A DNA stretch of 64,000 bases from Bacillus massiliigorillae (GCF_000380245.2 NZ_HG428742.1:452220-516219); one strand, 5' to 3'. Counted from the stretch's first letter, positions 26,481-35,404 are shown. Made by a program: numbers and translations. Notes: a model not told the origin generated them from the letters alone.

Positions 26481-27233
26481 ATGAAAGTAAGACAAGATGC
26501 TTGGACAGAGGAAGATGATTTGCTTTTAGCAGAAACAGTGCTTCGACATGTTCGTGAAGGTAGCACGCAATTAAATGCCTTTGAAGAAGTTGGTGACAAA
26601 TTAAATCGTACTTCTGCTGCTTGTGGTTTCAGATGGAATGCTGTTGTACGCCATAACTACGAAAAAGCACTTCAATTAGCAAAGAAACAACGTAAACAAC
26701 GTAATCGCCTACTCGGAAAAGAACAAGGTGGTAAAAAGAAACTATTATACACACCACCAACACCATCTATTGTAGATGTTGGATTAAACGTAGAATTGAT
26801 ACCGGAGCCGCTAGAATTACAAACAAATGACTATCAAGAAGAAATATCAGAACCAATTGTATTACCAAACTATGAAGTAGTGCAGCCAACGAATACTACA
26901 AATATCTCATCTATTGATGATGTTATTTCATTTTTACAATCTATGAATACACAAAGCTTGCATAGCGAAGTATTAAAGGCAGAAAACGAAAGATTAAAAG
27001 CAGAGCTTCGTGATGCAAAGAATGAAATATTCCGAATGAAGCAGCACAATGAAGAGCTACAAGGTAAAATTGATAATCTTGCAGAAAACAGTGAAACCAT
27101 TCAAGAGGATTATGAAACAATGATGAAAATCATGAATCGCGCACGTAAGCTTGTTTTACTGGAGGAAGAAGTTCCTCATACTACTAAATTCAAAATGGAT
27201 CGCAATGGGAATTTAGAAAAAGTAGCTGAATAA
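26481..27233 (+). CDS. rsfA: RsfA-family forespore transcription factor
   Basis: A 250-residue regulator. Residues about 1-65 form a Myb/SANT-like DNA-binding domain (RQDAWTEEDDLLLAETVLRH, AFEEVGDKLNRTSAACGFRWN), the signature of RsfA/YwfN. A basic patch (KKQRKQRNR) and a spacer follow, then a long coiled coil from about 165 to 225 (LKAENERLKAELRDAKNEI), probably for dimerisation. In B. subtilis RsfA tunes sigma-F-dependent genes in the forespore. AAAGGAAG lies before the ATG. It is convergent with the GH65 gene, with a shared hairpin between them. Confidence 0.9.
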   Translation: MKVRQDAWTEEDDLLLAETVLRHVREGSTQLNAFEEVGDKLNRTSAACGFRWNAVVRHNYEKALQLAKKQRKQRNRLLGKEQGGKKKLLYTPPTPSIVDVGLNVELIPEPLELQTNDYQEEISEPIVLPNYEVVQPTNTTNISSIDDVISFLQSMNTQSLHSEVLKAENERLKAELRDAKNEIFRMKQHNEELQGKIDNLAENSETIQEDYETMMKIMNRARKLVLLEEEVPHTTKFKMDRNGNLEKVAE

Positions 27234-27298
27234 TAGTAGAAAATGGATATCGCCTAGGTTTAACTAGCAATATCTCCTACTTTACTATTCATATAACG

Positions 27299-27335
27299 AA
27301 GAAAGAGATATCTCACAATGAGATATCTCTTTCTT
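27299..27335. terminator. Bidirectional terminator between rsfA and the GH65 gene
   Basis: AAGAAAGAGATATCTCA is an inverted match to TGAGATATCTCTTTCTT around a three-base loop. It separates two convergent genes. Confidence 0.85.
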
Positions 27336-27340
27336 ATTAA

Positions 27341-29695
27341 TTAAAGCTCAACAACAACTTGATCTTTAACTGTATATTCTGTTTCGCCACATGTGAATGT
27401 GATTTCTTCATTATTATTCGTTACTTTCTTCACTGTTAATGTGTTCTTCGTAACCGTTACTTCTAAGCGATCACCTTGCCAGAAGATAGGGAACGTTAAT
27501 GAAGTCCATTTTTCTGGTAATGCAGGTACGATGCGAAGTTTACCGTTCAGCATTCTCACTCCGCCAAATCCATTAACAACACATTGCCAAATACCACCTA
27601 ATGAAGCAGCGTGGATACCATGATCACTTGTCTTCATGTTTGGTCCTAAGTCAATTGCACAAGCTTTGTTGAATAAGTTATAAGCCATTTCTTTATCGCC
27701 CATATCAGAGGCTAATACACAGTGTGTAGATAAGCTTAGAGATGAATCATGAAGTGTTTTTGGCTCATAGTATTCCCAGTTTGCTTTCTTAACATCTTGG
27801 CTGAATAAGTCTTCAAGTAGGTAGAACAGAACCATGATATCTGCTTGCTTCGATACTTGAATTTCATTTACTTGTGTTAAGTTGTAATCTTTGAACATTG
27901 AACCAACGTTTTCTTGGTTTTTGTACTTTGTTAAGTCGATGATTTCTTTAGATAGGTACGTATCATCTTGTCCGATTACTAAATCTTCTTGACGTGGCTG
28001 TGGTAGGTAGATTTTATCTACTTTCTCAACCCATTTTTCATAAGTTGCATCAAGATCTAACTTCTCATTTAGACGAGCAAAAATTTCTGGCTTGTCTGCC
28101 TTTAACATGTTGTAATAAGCCATTGCGTTCTTGATTGTCCAGTGAGCTGTGTAGTTCGTGAATGCATTGTTGTTTACGTGCTCTTTATATTCATCTGGTC
28201 CGATAACGTTGTTGATGTGGAATTCTTGTTTTTCTTCGTTCCACTCTAAACGAGATTGCCAGAATTTCGCTGTATCAAGAAGTAATTCATAGCCGTACTT
28301 CTCCATGAAATCTTCGTCACCAGTGATTTGGTAATATTGCCATGTAGCAAATGCGATATCAGACGTGATATGTTGCTCAATGAAACCAGACCAAATCTTC
28401 GTTGCTTCACCAGTGATGATGTCAGCAGCCCCCCATACAGGTGTTACTTCACCATCTTCAAGCCATGCAGATTCCCAAGGGAACATTGCACCTTCATAGC
28501 CATTTTCTTTCGCTTTCTTGTGTGCACCTGGAAGTGTTAAATAACGATATTCTAGTAGACTACGAGCTACTTTTGGATGGCTGTAAATGAAGTATGGAAG
28601 AACGAATAATTCAGTATCCCAGAATGTATGTCCTTTATATCCTTCACCAGATAATCCTTTTGCCCCAACATTCATACGGTTGTCGTGAGCTGGAGTGAAT
28701 ACTGTTAAGTGGTATTGAGCAAAACGAATTGCTAATTGATCGAAGTCTTCAGCCGTTTCAATTGTGATTGGGCAAACACTCCAAACTTTTTCTTCCCAAG
28801 CTTTTGCATGAGCAGTAAATAATGTGTTGTAGCCTGCTTTTAATACACCTTCTAAATGTTCTTTAGCGAATGTTTTTAAACCTTTTAATCCTTCTACTTC
28901 AACGTCTTTGTCACGGCTAGTGAATACATTTGTTAATTTTTCAATAACAAGTGTTTCACCTTTAGCGACAGTTATGTTGTTATATGCATAATAGATTTGA
29001 CGACGCTCCATTAAGATTAAGCCATCCACTTCAACAGCTTCATTGTTCTTTTCAAACTGATGAGCTGTATTGAAAACAAAATCAATATTGCTTTCAGTTG
29101 TTGTTTGGATTAATTGCATGATTTTCTTATCAAATAAGCGTTTTTCGCCTTCTTTGAAGTGTTGCACACCACTGTTTGATACTTGTGCGTTAATACCAGA
29201 AGTGATTGAAATCTCTGCGTCTTGATCAACTGGTGTAATTTCTACACGTTGTGCAATAACGTGCTTATCATCTAAAGAAATGAAACGACGGAATGTTAAT
29301 TCATATGTGCGGTTTTCGTTTGAAGTCCAAACTACTTTTCTTGTTAATTCTGCTTCTTTAATGTTTAATACACGCTCATAAGATACGATAGTACCTTGCT
29401 CTAAATTGAAAGCTTGTCCATCAAGAGTGAAATCCATCCAAAGAACATCAGCCGCATTTGGAAGTTCAGTTACTTCATTGTCAGCAAACTTATTGAATGT
29501 ACCCGCAACGAATAAGTTACGAGTTTCCCCCATGTTTTTCTCTTCAGCAGCTGCACGCTGACCCATATATCCATTACCTAAGCAAAAAATTGCTTCAGCT
29601 TTACCTACTAATTTAGGATTATATGCAGATTCAGTTACAATCCAGTTTTTAAGGGCATCTGTGCCACGGTTGTATTGCATAATTGAATTAGACAT
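27341..29695 (-). CDS. GH65 glycoside phosphorylase, kojibiose-phosphorylase (YcjT)-like
   Basis: A 784-residue inverting disaccharide phosphorylase of family GH65. N-terminal beta-sandwich (CLGNGYMGQRAA) and (alpha/alpha)6 barrel are visible: KGLSGEGYKGHTFWDTELF, FPWESA, the catalytic Glu in VIGPDEYKEHVNNN, KQADIMVLFYL and HDSSLSLSTH for phosphate/sugar binding. By memory it is most like E. coli YcjT (kojibiose phosphorylase), and more distant from maltose phosphorylases such as YvdK. It would turn an alpha-glucobiose and phosphate into beta-glucose-1-phosphate and glucose. It is transcribed from a LacI/cre-controlled promoter, away from the transporter genes. AGGAAGG precedes the ATG. Substrate needs assay. 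Confidence 0.85.
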   Translation of the reverse strand: MSNSIMQYNRGTDALKNWIVTESAYNPKLVGKAEAIFCLGNGYMGQRAAAEEKNMGETRNLFVAGTFNKFADNEVTELPNAADVLWMDFTLDGQAFNLEQGTIVSYERVLNIKEAELTRKVVWTSNENRTYELTFRRFISLDDKHVIAQRVEITPVDQDAEISITSGINAQVSNSGVQHFKEGEKRLFDKKIMQLIQTTTESNIDFVFNTAHQFEKNNEAVEVDGLILMERRQIYYAYNNITVAKGETLVIEKLTNVFTSRDKDVEVEGLKGLKTFAKEHLEGVLKAGYNTLFTAHAKAWEEKVWSVCPITIETAEDFDQLAIRFAQYHLTVFTPAHDNRMNVGAKGLSGEGYKGHTFWDTELFVLPYFIYSHPKVARSLLEYRYLTLPGAHKKAKENGYEGAMFPWESAWLEDGEVTPVWGAADIITGEATKIWSGFIEQHITSDIAFATWQYYQITGDEDFMEKYGYELLLDTAKFWQSRLEWNEEKQEFHINNVIGPDEYKEHVNNNAFTNYTAHWTIKNAMAYYNMLKADKPEIFARLNEKLDLDATYEKWVEKVDKIYLPQPRQEDLVIGQDDTYLSKEIIDLTKYKNQENVGSMFKDYNLTQVNEIQVSKQADIMVLFYLLEDLFSQDVKKANWEYYEPKTLHDSSLSLSTHCVLASDMGDKEMAYNLFNKACAIDLGPNMKTSDHGIHAASLGGIWQCVVNGFGGVRMLNGKLRIVPALPEKWTSLTFPIFWQGDRLEVTVTKNTLTVKKVTNNNEEITFTCGETEYTVKDQVVVEL

Positions 29696-29776
29696 TATAA
29701 AATCGTCCTTCCTGACAAAGAATAATTAAAGTTAGTTTGAATAAATATGTTTTTAAATCTTTTTGGAAATGAGAAA

Positions 29777-29832
29777 AGTAAAGCGCTTTCTAAACTTAAC
29801 CTCATTCTATCCGAAACGTTTCGGGTAGACAA
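29777..29832 (-). promoter_or_regulatory. Promoter of the YcjT-like gene with LacI operator in spacer and cre-like site
   Basis: On the minus strand TTGTCT (29827-29832), a 17-base spacer and TAGAAT (29804-29809) form the promoter. The perfect palindrome CCGAAACGTTTCGG (29811-29824) fills the spacer. AGTAAAGCGCTTTCT (29777-29791), which fits the CcpA cre consensus except for the TG pair, lies about six to twenty bases past the predicted start. This predicts repression both by the local LacI protein and by CcpA. Confidence 0.8.
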
Positions 29833-29868
29833 GCTATTTTTTATAATTTTTTTCAAAACATCTTGTGA

Positions 29869-29901
29869 TATAATCACTTTGGTTATTCAAAAACGTTTTG
29901 G
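29869..29901 (+). promoter_or_regulatory. Promoter of the DUF1189 gene with operator
   Basis: TATAAT at 29869-29874 is a perfect -10; the -35 is weak (T-rich, near 29847-29852). CAAAAACGTTTTGG at 29888-29901 matches the LacI-type operator at 31927-31940 in 12 of 14 bases and lies about ten bases past the predicted start. Confidence 0.6.
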
Positions 29902-29925
29902 AAATTTCAGAAATAAGGTGATTAC

Positions 29926-30696
29926 ATGAATCTAATAGACCAGTTTGTAGCAAGTATTGGTTTCTCAGCCAAGAAGGTCGCTTCCTGGCGTAAACAAAGT
30001 ATGTGGAAATCCTTTTTCTACGTGCTACTACTCGTATTAATCTCTAACGTCTTAATTGCGGGATATGCTCTTTATAAAGGTTCTCAAAACACTTTATATG
30101 ATCAAGTGAAACAAATAGAAGAGTTTTCAATAACGAAAGAAGGTCTGCAAAAACAAGGTGGACCTCAAGTAATTAGCCTACCTCAATTAGAAATGATGAT
30201 TGTTATAGGTAGTGATCAAACTTCACAATTACCGATGCATGGTATGAAGAATATCGTCGCATTAGGAGAAAAAGAATGGAGTTACGGAAGAGTCGGATTC
30301 CCCGGAGCAAAATTCAGCTACGAGAACTTCCCTTTACTATCAGGTCAAAAAGATGGTGTATTCGATTTAAAAGATAGCATTGCTCTAGCAAAAGATGTAT
30401 CGCCACAAATTAACTTATTCGCTCCACTCTATCAATATACAAATGTGATGATTGACCTCATCGTTCATCTCGCAATCATCAGTATGCTGGCATTAGCCGG
30501 TTATGGATTTAAAAAGTTCGTCAAAATATCATATAAAGAAGCATGGACCATTACAGCATACGGAATTAGCGCACCTATTTTCGTGAAAACCGTATTCGAC
30601 TTACTCGGATTCGAAATTAGCTTCTTCTTCTTACTATACTGGTCAGTCGTTGGTTTCTTTGCCTTACGAACAATTCGTGCTATTAAAGAGGATTAA
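29926..30696 (+). CDS. DUF1189 family membrane protein (YvdJ-like)
   Basis: A 256-residue integral membrane protein. One N-terminal hydrophobic helix (residues about 26-48), an extracytoplasmic region of about 120 residues and three to four C-terminal helices (INLFAPLYQYTNVMIDLIVHL onward) fit the DUF1189 family. In B. subtilis the homologue YvdJ sits in the maltodextrin operon beside maltose phosphorylase, so association with alpha-glucoside uptake is recurrent, although no function is known. Divergent from the GH65 gene and convergent with lacI. An operator-like palindrome overlaps its start region. Confidence 0.8.
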   Translation: MNLIDQFVASIGFSAKKVASWRKQSMWKSFFYVLLLVLISNVLIAGYALYKGSQNTLYDQVKQIEEFSITKEGLQKQGGPQVISLPQLEMMIVIGSDQTSQLPMHGMKNIVALGEKEWSYGRVGFPGAKFSYENFPLLSGQKDGVFDLKDSIALAKDVSPQINLFAPLYQYTNVMIDLIVHLAIISMLALAGYGFKKFVKISYKEAWTITAYGISAPIFVKTVFDLLGFEISFFFLLYWSVVGFFALRTIRAIKED

Positions 30697-30700
30697 ATGT

Positions 30701-30738
30701 AAAAGAGGTTATCCTATAAACAAGGATAACCTCTTTTA
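30701..30738. terminator. Terminator between the DUF1189 gene and lacI-type gene
   Basis: AAAAGAGGTTATCCT pairs exactly with AGGATAACCTCTTTT. It lies between convergent genes and can serve both. Confidence 0.9.
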
Positions 30739-30751
30739 CTATACACACTTT

Positions 30752-31777
30752 TTACATTTCAACTAATTTGGGCGACGCCGTCGTATCTCGCAACACTAAT
30801 TCATTATTCAATACTACAATACGGTCTGTCTCTTTTCCTTCTATGAGTGAAATCATCATATCTGCCGCTCGTCTTCCCATTTCATATGGGTTTTGACTAA
30901 CTGTCGTTAAACTAGGGGTCACATATTCAGATAACAAAATATTATCAAATCCAATAACTGAAAGCTGGTCAGGAATGGAAATATTTAATTCTCTTGCTGC
31001 TTTCATAACACCTAAAGCCATGACGTCACTCGCACAAAAAATCGCTGTTATTTCTGGGTATGACAATATAAGAGATATAGCACATTGCTTTGCCTTATCT
31101 TCATCAAATTCACCATTGTAAACATATTCAGGTTTAAATGGTAACTCACATTCTTCTAACGCTTGTTGATATCCCCTCAAGCGCTCTTTACTTACATGGG
31201 CAGTATCATGTCCATTAATAAAACCGATACATTCATGCCCTAGACGACATAAATATTTCGTAGCTTGTGTAGCACTTTCCGTTTGGTTCGTTGTGACATA
31301 GCCCGTGTTTGGCGCATCTATCGGAATATCAATAAACACACAAGGCTTACTACTTTGCTGTGCCTCTTGCACATAAGGATCATCAACTTTCAAACCTTGA
31401 ATGATAATACCATCCAAATTCCGCTCATTGCATAACTGCTGATATGTTTTATTTCTTTGCTTTGATGTAGTAGTTGTTAGAACAACAAGCTCATACTCCA
31501 TATTTTGCAATTGATCCATCGCTCCACATAGCGTTTGAAATAAGAAGTTATCTTTTACACCTGATCGTTTCAAATCTGTAATGAGCAAGCCAACTGTCTT
31601 ACTGTTCTTCATAACTAAGCTTCTTGCCAAAATATTAGGTGTATATCCTAACTTCTCAGCAGCGACTTGAATTTTTTTCCTTGTATTTTCATTTACATCT
31701 AAATAACCATTTAACGCTCTTGAAACTGTGGTTGTTGAAAATCCAGTCGCTTTTGAAATATCTTTTATCGTTACCAA
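30752..31777 (-). CDS. LacI-family repressor of the disaccharide island
   Basis: A 341-residue LacI/GalR-type regulator. The N-terminal helix-turn-helix and hinge are clear (TIKDISKATGFSTTTVSRAL, LGYTPNILARSL), followed by a periplasmic-binding-type sugar domain (TVGLLITDL, DGIIIQG, FCASDVMALGVMKAA, VIGFDNILLSEYVTPSLTTV). It is probably the repressor acting at CCGAAACGTTTCGG-type palindromes before the GH65 gene, the DUF1189 gene and the transporter operon. The start is TTG at 31777 with AGGAGG eight bases ahead. A cre-like TTGTAAACGTTTTAT (about 31885-31899, minus strand) lies upstream of it. The inducer is probably the imported disaccharide or a glucose phosphate. Confidence 0.88.
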   Translation of the reverse strand: MVTIKDISKATGFSTTTVSRALNGYLDVNENTRKKIQVAAEKLGYTPNILARSLVMKNSKTVGLLITDLKRSGVKDNFLFQTLCGAMDQLQNMEYELVVLTTTTSKQRNKTYQQLCNERNLDGIIIQGLKVDDPYVQEAQQSSKPCVFIDIPIDAPNTGYVTTNQTESATQATKYLCRLGHECIGFINGHDTAHVSKERLRGYQQALEECELPFKPEYVYNGEFDEDKAKQCAISLILSYPEITAIFCASDVMALGVMKAARELNISIPDQLSVIGFDNILLSEYVTPSLTTVSQNPYEMGRRAADMMISLIEGKETDRIVVLNNELVLRDTTASPKLVEM

Positions 31778-31919
31778 AGCATTTTCCTCCTCTCTCCCTT
31801 AATAAATTATGTTGGTTCATTATATACCATTTCTCAAATAACATTTATCCTGTTTTATTATATTAAATATTTTAATTATTCATAAATAAAACGTTTACAA
31901 AGTTTTTTTAAAAAAACAA

Positions 31920-31975
31920 TTGAATTCCGAAACGTTTTGGATATAATAAAAGAGTAGTTAATGAAAACGGTTTCT
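31920..31975 (+). promoter_or_regulatory. Transporter-operon promoter with LacI operator in spacer and perfect cre site
   Basis: TTGAAT (31920-31925), a 16-base spacer and TATAAT (31942-31947) form the promoter. CCGAAACGTTTTGG (31927-31940) sits inside the spacer. ATGAAAACGGTTTCT (31961-31975) matches the cre consensus WTGNAANCGNWNNCW at every defined base and lies about eight to twenty bases past the predicted start. It has the same plan as the promoter at 29777-29832. Confidence 0.85.
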
Positions 31976-32036
31976 AAAAATATCATAACATTGATTTTAA
32001 TAGGTTTATATACTATTATGTCATTTTTTTATAATT

Positions 32037-32050
32037 CTAAAACGTTTTCA
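32037..32050. promoter_or_regulatory. Third operator-like palindrome in the transporter leader
   Basis: CTAAAACGTTTTCA lies between the promoter and the binding-protein gene, about 85 bases past the predicted start. It shares the AAAACGTTTT core with the other sites and could allow looping between operators or serve as a weak cre site. Confidence 0.45.
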
Positions 32051-32086
32051 TTATTAGAGTTATACAACATGAGGAGGCTATTGAGT

Positions 32087-33373
32087 ATGAAAAAGTTTAT
32101 CAAACCTGCTGTAGCAGTTATGACTTCTGCTATGCTACTTGCAACTGCTGCTTGTGGTTCAGATGATAGCAAAAAAGAGTCTGCATCTGGAGATACTAAA
32201 GGTCAAACAATTACGGTTGGTTCTTGGAAAGGTTCAGAAGCAGAAGCTGCTACTTACGATAAGTTATTAGAGGCTTTCACTGAAAAAACTGGCATTAAAG
32301 TAGAGAAGCGTATCTACAATGATTATGCTACTCAATTACAAACAGACTTAATCGGTGGAACTGCACCAGACGTATTCTACGTGGACGTATCTGAAGCACC
32401 TGCACTTATTGAAAAAGGTGTACTTGAGCCACTTGATTCATATATCGATAAAACAAAAGATTTCAATGTTGATGATTTCTATAAGCCTGCATATGAAGGA
32501 TTCACAGGTACAGATAAGAAACAATATGGTATTCCAAAAGATAACTCAACTCTTGGATTATTCTACAACGAAAACTTATTTAAACAAGCTGGCGTAGACC
32601 CAGCAACAATTCCAACAGAAGCAACAGAATGGCCAGCATTCTTAAAAGATCTTCAATCTAAGCTTCCAAAAGGAAAACAAGCTTTCGTTTCAACTGCTGA
32701 ATTAGCTCGTCATATGCACGTAATGCAAGCGAATGGAACTAAGATTGTAGATGAAGAAGGATATGCAGTTCTTTCTAAAGACGATCAATTACAATATTTA
32801 CAAATGTATGTAGATGCATTTAAAAACGATAAAACAATCAACACAGCGAAAGATTTAGGACAAGGTAACTCTGGAGATTCATTCGGTGTTGAATCAGCTG
32901 CAATCATGTTAGAAGGTAACTGGGGCGTTGCAAACCTACAACAAAACTTCCCGGATGTGAAATTTGGAACTTTAGAACACCCAACACTTGGTGGTAAAAA
33001 AGCTTCTATGATGTTTACTGTTTCGTACTCAATGAACGCTGAATCTAAGAAAAAAGACGCTGCTTGGGAATTCATTAACTATGTAACTGGTACAGAAGGT
33101 ATGAAATTATGGGCTGAAGGCGCTGGCGTTATCCCTAGCCGTACGTCTGTAACTGAAGCAATGAAATTGCAAGACAACGAATTAATGGCTCCATTCATCG
33201 CTGCTGCAGAATATGCAACTACTTGGTCAAATGGTCCAACATTACCAATTATTATGCGTGAATACAACAACATGCTTCCAGCTGCTGTTAAAGGCGAAAT
33301 GACTTTAAAACAAGCAATGGAAAAAGCAGAAAAAACTGCTAACAAAGATATTAAAACACAAATTAAAAACTAA
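32087..33373 (+). CDS. ABC sugar transporter substrate-binding lipoprotein
   Basis: A 428-residue extracellular solute-binding protein of family 1. The signal peptide MKKFIKPAVAVMTSAMLLA leads to a lipobox-like TAAC, with the Cys near residue 22 as lipid anchor. WKGSEAEAATYDKLLEAFTEKTGIKVE, GGTAPDVFYVDVSEAP and GAGVIPSRTS are typical of oligosaccharide-binding proteins. I chose the ATG at 32087 since GAGGAGG lies about nine bases ahead; the frame stays open upstream through the promoter. A terminator hairpin separates it from the permease genes, so the binding protein should be made in excess over the membrane subunits. The ligand is probably an alpha-glucobiose such as kojibiose, nigerose or trehalose. 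Confidence 0.9.
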   Translation: MKKFIKPAVAVMTSAMLLATAACGSDDSKKESASGDTKGQTITVGSWKGSEAEAATYDKLLEAFTEKTGIKVEKRIYNDYATQLQTDLIGGTAPDVFYVDVSEAPALIEKGVLEPLDSYIDKTKDFNVDDFYKPAYEGFTGTDKKQYGIPKDNSTLGLFYNENLFKQAGVDPATIPTEATEWPAFLKDLQSKLPKGKQAFVSTAELARHMHVMQANGTKIVDEEGYAVLSKDDQLQYLQMYVDAFKNDKTINTAKDLGQGNSGDSFGVESAAIMLEGNWGVANLQQNFPDVKFGTLEHPTLGGKKASMMFTVSYSMNAESKKKDAAWEFINYVTGTEGMKLWAEGAGVIPSRTSVTEAMKLQDNELMAPFIAAAEYATTWSNGPTLPIIMREYNNMLPAAVKGEMTLKQAMEKAEKTANKDIKTQIKN

Positions 33374-33428
33374 TCGAATGACGCTTTAATGTCGAACATC
33401 GATCTTTTTTAAATATGCATTGGGCTGG

Positions 33429-33467
33429 AAGGCGCCTTCTTAGGAAATTCCTTAGAGGGTGCCTTTT
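33429..33467 (+). terminator. Internal partial terminator between binding protein and permease genes
   Basis: AAGGCGCCTTCTTAGG pairs with CCTTAGAGGGTGCCTT (15 of 16 positions including two wobble pairs), followed by a short T run. It lies about 28 bases before the first permease gene. It should reduce read-through so that the binding protein is expressed more than the permeases. Confidence 0.75.
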
Positions 33468-33494
33468 ACCAATACACGGAAGGAGCGAATCATA

Positions 33495-34421
33495 TTGGCT
33501 ACAGAAACACTGTCGACAAACAAAAAGAAATCAGCTAAGAGACGCCGTGAAGCCATGACAGGTTATGGCTTTATGTTACCAGCAATCATCATTATGGTAG
33601 TATTCACACTCATCCCTATCTTCTACGCACTCTTCCTTTCTTTCACCAAAGTCGACTTAATTGGTGGAATGAGTTTCGATTGGGTAGGCTTTAAAAACTA
33701 CGCTAACGCCTTAAATGATGAACGCGTATGGATCGCGTTCAAGAATACATTACGTTATGTAATTATCGTAGTTCCATTACAAACAGCAATCGCTCTATTG
33801 ATTGCATCTGTACTAAATTCAGGAATCAAATTCCAAAATACATTCCGTACAATCTTCTTTTTACCAACATTAACATCAAGTTCAGCATTAACTATGATTT
33901 TCATGTTCTTATTCAGCTTAAATGGTCCATTTAATAGCATTCTTGTACAAATGGGATTAATCGATGCACCGATTAACTTCATTAATGAAACTGAATTCGC
34001 ATTAAATACAATCATGGCTATGAATATTTGGTCAACAGTACCATTCTTCATGACGATTTATTTAGCAGGTTTACAAGATATTGATAACTCGCTATACGAA
34101 GCAGCAGACATAGATGGTGCTAACGCATGGCAAAAACTAATTAAAATCACTGTTCCAAACTTAACGCCTGTTACAAACTATGTATTATTGATGGGTATTA
34201 TTGGATGTTTCCAATTATTCGACCAAGCTTATATCATCTCCGGTGGTAGCGGGGGACCAAACAATGCAACATTAACTTTCTCACTGATTATTTATCAATA
34301 CGCGTTTAAAACAATGGGTACAATGGGTTACTCAGCAGCACTAGCTGTACTATTAACGATTATCATCTTTGCCGTATCTATGATTGCTAAAAGAGTAAAT
34401 CGTGAAGAGTCGCATTATTAA
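33495..34421 (+). CDS. ABC sugar transporter permease, MalF type
   Basis: A 308-residue inner subunit with six hydrophobic helices (YGFMLPAIIIMVVFTLIPIFYAL first). The cytoplasmic EAA loop, EAADIDGANAWQKLIKITVP, contacts the ATPase. The start is TTG at 33495 because AAGGAG lies nine bases ahead; a longer frame starts inside the upstream hairpin. It pairs with the next gene to form the membrane channel. No ATPase gene lies nearby, so a shared MsmX-type ATPase is expected. Confidence 0.9.
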   Translation: MATETLSTNKKKSAKRRREAMTGYGFMLPAIIIMVVFTLIPIFYALFLSFTKVDLIGGMSFDWVGFKNYANALNDERVWIAFKNTLRYVIIVVPLQTAIALLIASVLNSGIKFQNTFRTIFFLPTLTSSSALTMIFMFLFSLNGPFNSILVQMGLIDAPINFINETEFALNTIMAMNIWSTVPFFMTIYLAGLQDIDNSLYEAADIDGANAWQKLIKITVPNLTPVTNYVLLMGIIGCFQLFDQAYIISGGSGGPNNATLTFSLIIYQYAFKTMGTMGYSAALAVLLTIIIFAVSMIAKRVNREESHY

Positions 34422-34434
34422 GGAGTGAACAATT

Positions 34435-35259
34435 ATGAAAAAGTTTAAATGGTCAAGGGCCATCCTATATGCCATTCTCATCATATACGCTCTTGTAACG
34501 CTCTATCCGTTTCTTTGGGCAGTAATGGCATCGTTCAAACCATATAAAGAAATCGTCGCTGGTGGATTAAATATTCTACCTCAAGAAGGAACTTTAGATA
34601 ACTTTAAATATATCTTTACGAAGGATCCACTTTTCGTGAAATGGATTTTCAACTCATTCATCATCGCGGGTATTGGAACAATCGTAAATATTATCATCAA
34701 CACAATGTCAGGTTACGCTTTAGCTCGATTACGTTTCCCAGGTAGAAACTATGTCTTCTTATTAATTCTGGCAGTTATGATGGTACCTGCTCAAATTCTA
34801 TTAATACCAAACTATTTAATCATGAAGTCACTTGGATTACTTGATTCTTACAGCGCACTGATTTTACCAGGTGCCATTAACTTTGCTTACATCTTCATGA
34901 TGCGTCAATTCTTCATTAACTTCCCGAAAGAAGTAGAAGAAGCTGCTCAAGTAGATGGTTTATCCAGAACTCAAACATTTTTCAAAATCGTATTTCCAAT
35001 GGCTCGCCCTTCAATCGCTACACAAGGTGTATTCGTATTCTTGGGCTTCTGGAACGAATTCTTAAAGCCATTACTATATATTTCTTCACCAGAGAAATAT
35101 ACGTTAACACTTGGATTACAAACATTCCAAAGTCAAAACTTAACACAGTGGAACTACATCATGGCGGCATCCGTCGTCTCAATTATTCCAATCATCATTC
35201 TATATATCATGCTGAACAAATACTTCATGCAAGGATTCAGAATCGGCGGGGATAAATAG
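34435..35259 (+). CDS. ABC sugar transporter permease, MalG type
   Basis: A 274-residue second membrane subunit with six hydrophobic helices and the EAA loop EEAAQVDGLSRTQTFFKIVFP. It begins 13 bases after the first permease with AAGGAGTG before the ATG. Its stop codon runs directly into a module A repeat, and two A copies separate it from the phosphoglucomutase gene. Family knowledge assigns it to oligosaccharide import with the SBP and MalF-like genes. Confidence 0.9.
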   Translation: MKKFKWSRAILYAILIIYALVTLYPFLWAVMASFKPYKEIVAGGLNILPQEGTLDNFKYIFTKDPLFVKWIFNSFIIAGIGTIVNIIINTMSGYALARLRFPGRNYVFLLILAVMMVPAQILLIPNYLIMKSLGLLDSYSALILPGAINFAYIFMMRQFFINFPKEVEEAAQVDGLSRTQTFFKIVFPMARPSIATQGVFVFLGFWNEFLKPLLYISSPEKYTLTLGLQTFQSQNLTQWNYIMAASVVSIIPIIILYIMLNKYFMQGFRIGGDK

Positions 35260-35404
35260 AAAAGTGGAAGCGTCCCTTTAGCTTCGTATGGACTGGAGCC
35301 CTTCGACTGAGATAAAGGAAACACGAAGAACGCAGTGATTCGATGTTGACTTATCGTAGGGAGATTGGTGAAGTCCACTAGAAGCTGGGCGCTGGAGCTA
35401 GACA
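35259..35404 (+). repeat. Module A interspersed repeat, copy A5
   Basis: It begins GAAAAGTGGAAGCGTCC at the last base of the permease stop codon and ends GAGCTAGACAG. Its outer arms are AGCTTC (35280-35285) and GAAGCT (35381-35386) with GGACT/AGTCC inside, a paired replacement of the GCGAC/GTCGC seen in other copies. Confidence 0.85.

Noticed and set aside
31961..32086. N-terminal extension of the substrate-binding protein
   Set aside because: The upstream frame covers the cre site and leader; the ATG at 32087 with GAGGAGG ahead begins a standard signal peptide.
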